Origin: Candidatus Omnitrophota bacterium
Lineage (GTDB): Bacteria > Omnitrophota > Gorgyraeia > Gygaellales > Profunditerraquicolaceae
Assembly (NCBI GenBank): GCA_023818905.1
Contig: JAMWDE010000031.1
Coordinates: 1 to 8,538, forward strand
Length of the DNA: 8,538 nt
Reading direction: 5' to 3'
The notes beneath the pieces are model-generated. The model searched no databases and was not told the DNA's origin. It saw only the letters and a program-made list of their open reading frames with translations. The position numbers were made by a program, and so were the translations under genes. Below are positions 5,007 through 8,538 of the stretch, one piece after another. How positions within the stretch are numbered: position 1 is the first letter of the stretch; every line of letters starts with the position of its first letter.

Positions 5007-5660
5007 ATGATTAAGATAATTATCAGTCTATTTCTTCTAGGGGTTTCTTTTGGTTGGGGTCCTTGTGTTGCCAGCTGCGGTCCATTAATTATAACCTATA
5101 TTGCAGGAGCGAAAAAGAATATCCCTCAAGCAATACTTACCTATACCTTATTTTCTTCAACTAGAATATCCATATATTTGGTATTAGGCGTCCTGGTTTT
5201 CTTTTTGGGAAGTTTTGCAAGAGAGAGACTTTCGGGAGACCTGTTTAAATACATTGGTATTCTAGGAGGGGTATTTATTATCCTTTTGGGGCTTCTGATG
5301 GTAGGCGCAGGAAGATTAGAGTTTAAGATCTGTCGTTTTTTAGAGAAACATATTTTAGAAGAGGACAAAAAGAGTATTATACTATTTGGATTGATTGTGG
5401 GTTTTTCCCCTTGTGCACCACTTCTGGGTCTATTTTCCTATGTGGCGGTAGTTTCGGATTCATGGGCTCAGAGTCTGCTTTATAGTCTCTGTTTTGGTTT
5501 GGGGACATTTTTTTCTCCACTTATCTTAGGAGTGGTACTGGCAGGTTTTATCCCCAAGTTCTTAAAAGGTGCAGGATTAGTTTATTCTAATATATTCAGA
5601 CTTATCTGTGGTTTGATAATTATATTTTTGGGTATAGATTTAATTTTGAGAAATTTTTAA
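5007..5660 (+). CDS. CcdA/TauE-SafE-like membrane protein (DsbD_2 type)
   Basis: This 217-residue integral membrane protein has about six hydrophobic segments (roughly residues 3-33, 42-68, 81-103, 124-147, 157-183 and 193-215). The first contains GWGPCVASCGPL (Cys20, Cys24), and the fourth contains GFSPCAPLLG (Cys136). A cysteine beside proline in both helix 1 and helix 4 is the hallmark of CcdA/DsbD-type carriers, which move electrons from cytoplasmic thioredoxin to thiols outside the membrane. Proteins of this subfamily are often labelled sulfite exporter TauE/SafE. An in-frame extension back to 4836 exists, but it lies inside the AMMECR1 coding region and looks like noise. The ATG at 5007 comes 4 nt after the previous stop with GAGAGAAG upstream. 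Context suggests a redox service for the AmmeMemoRadiSam proteins or other exported thiol proteins; transport of an anion or metal remains possible. Confidence 0.82.
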   Translation: MIKIIISLFLLGVSFGWGPCVASCGPLIITYIAGAKKNIPQAILTYTLFSSTRISIYLVLGVLVFFLGSFARERLSGDLFKYIGILGGVFIILLGLLMVGAGRLEFKICRFLEKHILEEDKKSIILFGLIVGFSPCAPLLGLFSYVAVVSDSWAQSLLYSLCFGLGTFFSPLILGVVLAGFIPKFLKGAGLVYSNIFRLICGLIIIFLGIDLILRNF

Positions 5661-5661
5661 A

Positions 5662-6393
5662 ATGTACAGATTCTTTTCTGATTCAAAAGATATTTTTCAA
5701 GATAAGATAGTTATTGTAGATAAAAAAGAGGTTCATCATCTGAAGGATGTCCTACGTGTTAAGTTAGATGAACAGGTGGTCATCTTTGATGAAAAGGCAA
5801 ATGAATATATCTGCAGAATACAAGAGATACTTAAAGATAAGGTTATGTTAAGGATAGAAAACAGGATAACCTGTTATTCTGGTTTATCTCCTTATATTTG
5901 TGTTGCCTGCGCTATGCCTAAAAAGGCAAGGATGGATGAGGTCGTAGATAAGCTTACGCAGTTAGGAGTAGAAAGAATCATTCCTTTAATGACCCAGCGG
6001 GTGATAGTTAAACCTGATGAAAAGGGCAAGATCCTAAAACAGAGACGCTGGGAGAGGATTGCCTTGGTTGCTGCCCAGCAGAGTCAGAGAAGTACAGTTC
6101 CGCAGATAGGGCCGATTATGGATATAAAAGAGGTATTGAGGCAATGCGAAGATTACGATTTGAGATTGATACCTACGCTAACAGGTCAGCGCAGGAATCT
6201 GAGGCAGATAATGTTTGAGGTCAAACCCAAAAGAATATTAGTTTTGATTGGACCGGAAGGAGATTTTACAGAGGAGGAGCTAAACCTGGCTGAAAGCAAG
6301 GGCTTTATGAGGATTTCTTTAGGGAATTTGGTTTTACGTGTAGAGACTGCCTGTGTAGCAATAGTAAGTTTTATCAGATTCTTATTTTTATAA
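5662..6393 (+). CDS. rsmE: 16S rRNA (uracil-1498-N3)-methyltransferase RsmE
   Basis: This 243-residue SPOUT-fold methyltransferase methylates U1498 of 16S rRNA at the decoding site using S-adenosylmethionine. An N-terminal PUA-like RNA-binding part carries VHHLKDVLRVK (residues 24-34). The C-terminal knotted domain carries AMPKKARMDEVVDKLTQLG (84-102), AAQQSQR (137-143), IGPEGDFTEEE (196-206) and SLGNLVLRVETA (219-230), the last two forming the cofactor-binding knot. Length matches the family. The family often has GPEGGF, whereas here it is GPEGDF. The ATG is 1 nt after the preceding stop, and the stop overlaps the mtaB start as TAATG. It acts in the cytoplasm as a housekeeping enzyme and is tightly coupled in the operon. 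Confidence 0.93.
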   Translation: MYRFFSDSKDIFQDKIVIVDKKEVHHLKDVLRVKLDEQVVIFDEKANEYICRIQEILKDKVMLRIENRITCYSGLSPYICVACAMPKKARMDEVVDKLTQLGVERIIPLMTQRVIVKPDEKGKILKQRRWERIALVAAQQSQRSTVPQIGPIMDIKEVLRQCEDYDLRLIPTLTGQRRNLRQIMFEVKPKRILVLIGPEGDFTEEELNLAESKGFMRISLGNLVLRVETACVAIVSFIRFLFL

Positions 6394-7718
6394 TGCCAAT
6401 GAAAACCGTTAAGTTTTTTACTTTAGGCTGTAAGGTGAATCAATACGACACCCAGTTCATTCGTGAGCAGTTCTTGCGTTCGGGATTTAAAGAGGTAAAT
6501 AATGGTTGGAGTGCAGACGTCTATGTGATTAATACCTGTACGGTTACACATAAGGCAGATAGGGATTCATTGAGTTTGATTCGTAAGGCAAAGAGAGAAA
6601 ATCCCAAAGGAGAAATTATTGTAACTGGCTGTCTAACTGAGTTGGATTCTGAGAAAATCAAAAAGATAAATCTAGAAAGCGTGATTATTAAAAATAATGA
6701 AAAACCAAGGATATTAGAACGCTTATTTTCTTCAGATATACAGAGTTCTAATGGCTCGGATATGCAAACAGTGAACATCATCTCCTATTTTGCCGGTCAT
6801 AGCCGAGCATTCTTAAAGATTCAGGATGGCTGTAATAATTTTTGTTCCTATTGCAAGGTGCCTCTGGTAAGGTCTGTATTATACAGTAAACCTATAGAAG
6901 AAGTGGTAAAAGAAGCCCAATCTTTGGTTAGAAGTGGTTATAGAGAGATAGTGATTTGCGGTATATGTTTAGGTCTTTACGGAAAGGGTTCTGTATCTTC
7001 AGTTGAATTAGTAGATGTGATTGAAAGATTAGAGAATATAGATGGTCTATACCGACTGAGATTAAGTTCGATAGAACCACAGCATCTCACAGATAGATTG
7101 ATAGAAAAGGTCGCCCACTCTAAAAAGATATGTCGTCATTTACATATACCCTTACAGAGTGGAGATGATGGCATACTTAAGAAGATGAATAGGAAATATA
7201 CATCCCAAGATTACCGCAATCTCATCACGAAATTAAAGGGATGCATACCACAGATTGCCATTACCACTGATGTTATGGTCGGTTTTCCAGGTGAGACACC
7301 TCAGGCATTTGAGAATACCATAAATTTGGTTAAAGAGATTTTACCTCTTAGGGTCCATGTCTTTACTTATTCAAAAAGACCTGGCACATTGGCTGCAGGG
7401 TTCAATCAATCTCTTAACCAGAAGGAGTTAAAGGAAAGGATACTTTATTTGAGAAAGATTGCACAGAGTTGTTCCTTTAAGTTTAAAAAGCAATTTTTAG
7501 GAAAAGAGATGGAGGTGCTTTTAGAAGGAGACTGTAAAGCCCATCCTGAATTCTTAGAAGGCCTTACGGATAATTATATCAAAGTTTTAGTCAAAGATTC
7601 TTCTGCCTCCAAAGGTCAAATTATAAAAGTAAGGTTAAATCAAATATGGCAAGATTACGTTTTAGCAGAAGCAAACTACACAACCACTTCTACATCTGAA
7701 ATGCGCGATGAGAGTTAA
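6393..7718 (+). CDS. mtaB: tRNA (t6A37-C2)-methylthiotransferase MtaB
   Basis: This 441-residue radical SAM methylthiotransferase converts t6A37 to ms2t6A in tRNAs reading ANN codons. The N-terminal UPF0004 domain supplies cysteines 13, 49 and 80 (TLGCKVNQYD, NTCTVTHKAD, VTGCLTE) for the auxiliary 4Fe-4S cluster. The radical SAM motif is C147-x3-C151-x2-C154 (GCNNFCSYCKVP). SSIEPQH, HIPLQSG and TDVMVGFPGET are typical barrel motifs, and FTYSKRPGT closes the domain. A TRAM RNA-binding domain covers about 368-425. The usual Arg-rich stretch after the SAM motif is altered to LVRSVLYSKP. The TCTVTHKAD stretch and overall length favour MtaB over MiaB or RimO. The start overlaps the rsmE stop; a second ATG at 6399 is equally possible. 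It is probably the last gene of the operon. Confidence 0.92.
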   Translation: MPMKTVKFFTLGCKVNQYDTQFIREQFLRSGFKEVNNGWSADVYVINTCTVTHKADRDSLSLIRKAKRENPKGEIIVTGCLTELDSEKIKKINLESVIIKNNEKPRILERLFSSDIQSSNGSDMQTVNIISYFAGHSRAFLKIQDGCNNFCSYCKVPLVRSVLYSKPIEEVVKEAQSLVRSGYREIVICGICLGLYGKGSVSSVELVDVIERLENIDGLYRLRLSSIEPQHLTDRLIEKVAHSKKICRHLHIPLQSGDDGILKKMNRKYTSQDYRNLITKLKGCIPQIAITTDVMVGFPGETPQAFENTINLVKEILPLRVHVFTYSKRPGTLAAGFNQSLNQKELKERILYLRKIAQSCSFKFKKQFLGKEMEVLLEGDCKAHPEFLEGLTDNYIKVLVKDSSASKGQIIKVRLNQIWQDYVLAEANYTTTSTSEMRDES

Positions 7719-7723
7719 AATTG

Positions 7724-7742
7724 AAGCAAGATTTATTTGCTT
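7724..7742 (+). terminator. Weak hairpin after mtaB, possible terminator
   Basis: AAGCAA (7724-7729) and TTGCTT (7737-7742) form a 6-bp stem with a 7-nt loop just after the mtaB stop. Only three T bases follow the stem start of the second arm's end, with no full T-run, so intrinsic termination would be weak. It overlaps copy 2 of the degenerate intergenic repeat. Confidence 0.25.
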
Positions 7743-7767
7743 TAGCAGCATCTCAAACGTTAATTTG
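7726..7767 (+). repeat. Degenerate intergenic repeat, copy 2
   Basis: This is the partner of 1238-1275 and carries GCAAGAT, GCTTTA and CATCTCAA followed by TTAA. The TCAAA/TTTGA pair at 7753-7768 could form a small hairpin, and the other copy has a similar but imperfect pair. It lies between mtaB and the promoter of the exported repeat protein. Confidence 0.25.
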
Positions 7768-7830
7768 AATAAGGTTTAAATAATCACTTTAATAGAATTA
7801 TATTCTGATATTATGTGTGAGATTTTGTGG

Positions 7831-7859
7831 TTGACGCTTTATTCAGATTATGCTATCTT
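7831..7859 (+). promoter_or_regulatory. Sigma70-like promoter of the exported repeat-protein gene
   Basis: TTGACG (7831-7836) and TATCTT (7854-7859) are separated by 17 bp, with TGC directly before the -10 making it an extended element. Transcription would start near 7866, giving a leader of about 40 nt. A separate promoter indicates that the last gene is expressed independently of the mtaB operon. Confidence 0.65.
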
Positions 7860-7905
7860 TATACAAAGATAAAAATTTTAGCCACATTTTAAATTAGGAG
7901 GCAAG

Positions 7906-8538
7906 ATGGAAATGAAAATAAAGATGGGCCTAACAGCAATTCTCATTTTGGTTATTCTATCTTTTCTTCTTGTCTATGCCCAAGAGGAACTTACTATTAC
8001 TACCTATTATCCTTCACCTTATGGTAGTTATCAGGAGTTATCTCTTGGTGGTGGTGCAGATTGGTGGACAGGGGACAGTATTCCAGGATTTGATAGAGGT
8101 TTTGCAAGTTCCGATGGAGCTTTATTTATACCGGTACATAGAACAGGTACAGAGTTATCTGATTTAAGATTGTACATTGTAGATAATATTGATGATAGCT
8201 TTTCTATCTGGGGTAATACTTGTGTAGGAGATTGCCGAGAATTAAGTAGTGCAATCAATATTGCTACATTTATGGGAGGTGGCAACGTCGGCATTGGGAC
8301 GACGGATCCACGGTACCCACTTCAAGTTGGAAGCTATGCGTATCTATCAAATGACAACACAAATGAGTTTGCAATATTTGGAGCAAAGACAGCTGGCGGT
8401 GGTGGCAATCGCATTCAAGTTTATTCTACTGATTTCCGTGTTGGTACAAGTCTAACCAGCCCAAGTATGAGAATAGATGGGTCCGGCAACGTCGGAATTG
8501 GGACAACGGGGCCGGGAGCAAGGCTTGAGTTAAACACA
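7906..8538 (+). CDS. Exported TTYYPSPYG / GNVGIGTT-repeat protein (partial, runs off right edge)
   Basis: The first 211 residues are present with no stop. Residues 7-25 form a signal peptide core ending LVYAQEE, with probable cleavage after Ala25. The mature start ELTITTYYPSPYGSYQEL is a signature I recognise from secreted Omnitrophota proteins (from memory). A Gly/Asp-rich region follows. Then GGGNVGIGTTDP (about 124-135) and SGNVGIGTTGP (about 193-203) appear 68 residues apart; these modules are common in fibre-like and shufflon-like surface proteins, where LxV or LEL beta segments follow them. Strong TAGGAGG (7895-7901) precedes ATG 7906 by 4 nt and ATG 7912 by 10 nt, so the start could be two codons later. 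Its own promoter lies upstream. A surface fibre, adhesin or coat role is likely but unproven, and the repeat number is unknown because the gene is cut. Confidence 0.8.
   Translation, partial: MEMKIKMGLTAILILVILSFLLVYAQEELTITTYYPSPYGSYQELSLGGGADWWTGDSIPGFDRGFASSDGALFIPVHRTGTELSDLRLYIVDNIDDSFSIWGNTCVGDCRELSSAINIATFMGGGNVGIGTTDPRYPLQVGSYAYLSNDNTNEFAIFGAKTAGGGGNRIQVYSTDFRVGTSLTSPSMRIDGSGNVGIGTTGPGARLELNT
8281..8305 (+). repeat. GC-rich GNVGIGTT coding repeat, copy 1
   Basis: Starting GGCAACGTCGG, this 25-bp segment matches 8485-8509 at 23 of 25 bases; the two differences fall at third codon positions. Its G+C is 17 of 25, far above the AT-rich window. It encodes GNVGIGTT. Confidence 0.75.
8485..8509 (+). 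repeat. GC-rich GNVGIGTT coding repeat, copy 2
   Basis: This is the second copy, exactly 204 bp (68 codons) after the first and in the same frame. AAC, GTC, ATT, GGG and the final ACG codons are identical although common alternatives exist. The flanking codons differ, so only the repeat core is conserved at DNA level. Confidence 0.75.

Noticed and set aside
7970..8455. Two + strand open frames (7970-8167 and 8249-8455)
   Set aside because: Both are out-of-frame readings of the exported repeat-protein gene starting at 7906, which has a signal peptide, ribosome-binding site and recognised motifs.
8281..8509. GNVGIGTT repeats as a CRISPR array
   Set aside because: There are only two copies 204 bp apart, both inside an open coding frame, with no constant spacer length series.

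Overview
This AT-rich window most likely comes from an uncultivated Omnitrophota (OP3)-type bacterium. The lineage call is an inference from recognised protein styles, not from a database match. It rests on a cluster of short prepilins ending in a GspJ-like protein with a CWDPDGNPYACGT tail, and on an exported protein whose mature start reads ITTYYPSPYGSYQEL followed by GNVGIGTT repeats. All genes lie on the + strand.

Layout. Positions 1-223 hold two imperfect 21-bp direct repeats, a sigma70-like promoter and a perfect Shine-Dalgarno-like site with no start codon behind it. Positions 224-2235 encode four type IV pilin-like proteins. Two are cysteine-containing with classical G^FTLLE processing sites. 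The other two overlap each other and carry Ala or Ser instead of Gly before the cleavage point. A 193-bp spacer with hairpins divides the two pairs. At 2342-2413 there is a complete tRNA-Ala(CGC) with the G3:U70 identity pair, preceded by an extended -10 promoter.

From 2442 to 7718 five genes are packed with overlaps or gaps of at most 4 nt and form one apparent operon: an AmmeMemoRadiSam radical SAM enzyme with an N-terminal membrane segment, a Memo-AMMECR1 fusion with a candidate signal peptide, a CcdA/TauE-like membrane protein with GPC and SPC motifs, RsmE (16S rRNA methyltransferase) and MtaB (tRNA methylthiotransferase). After a 187-bp spacer with a good promoter, an exported repeat protein starts at 7906 and runs off the right edge.

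How the genes may work together. The pilin genes would supply major and minor subunits of a pilus or type II secretion-like filament; the assembly machinery is not in the window. The AmmeMemoRadiSam pair and the CcdA-like protein look like one module, possibly redox-linked and acting at the membrane, whose reaction is unknown. RsmE and MtaB are RNA-modification housekeeping genes in the same transcript as the tRNA. The most notable observations are the perfect internal ribosome-binding site and A6 tract exactly at the Memo/AMMECR1 junction, the apparent export of a radical SAM/Memo system beside a thiol-electron carrier, and the GC-rich DNA repeats encoding GNVGIGTT in the last gene.
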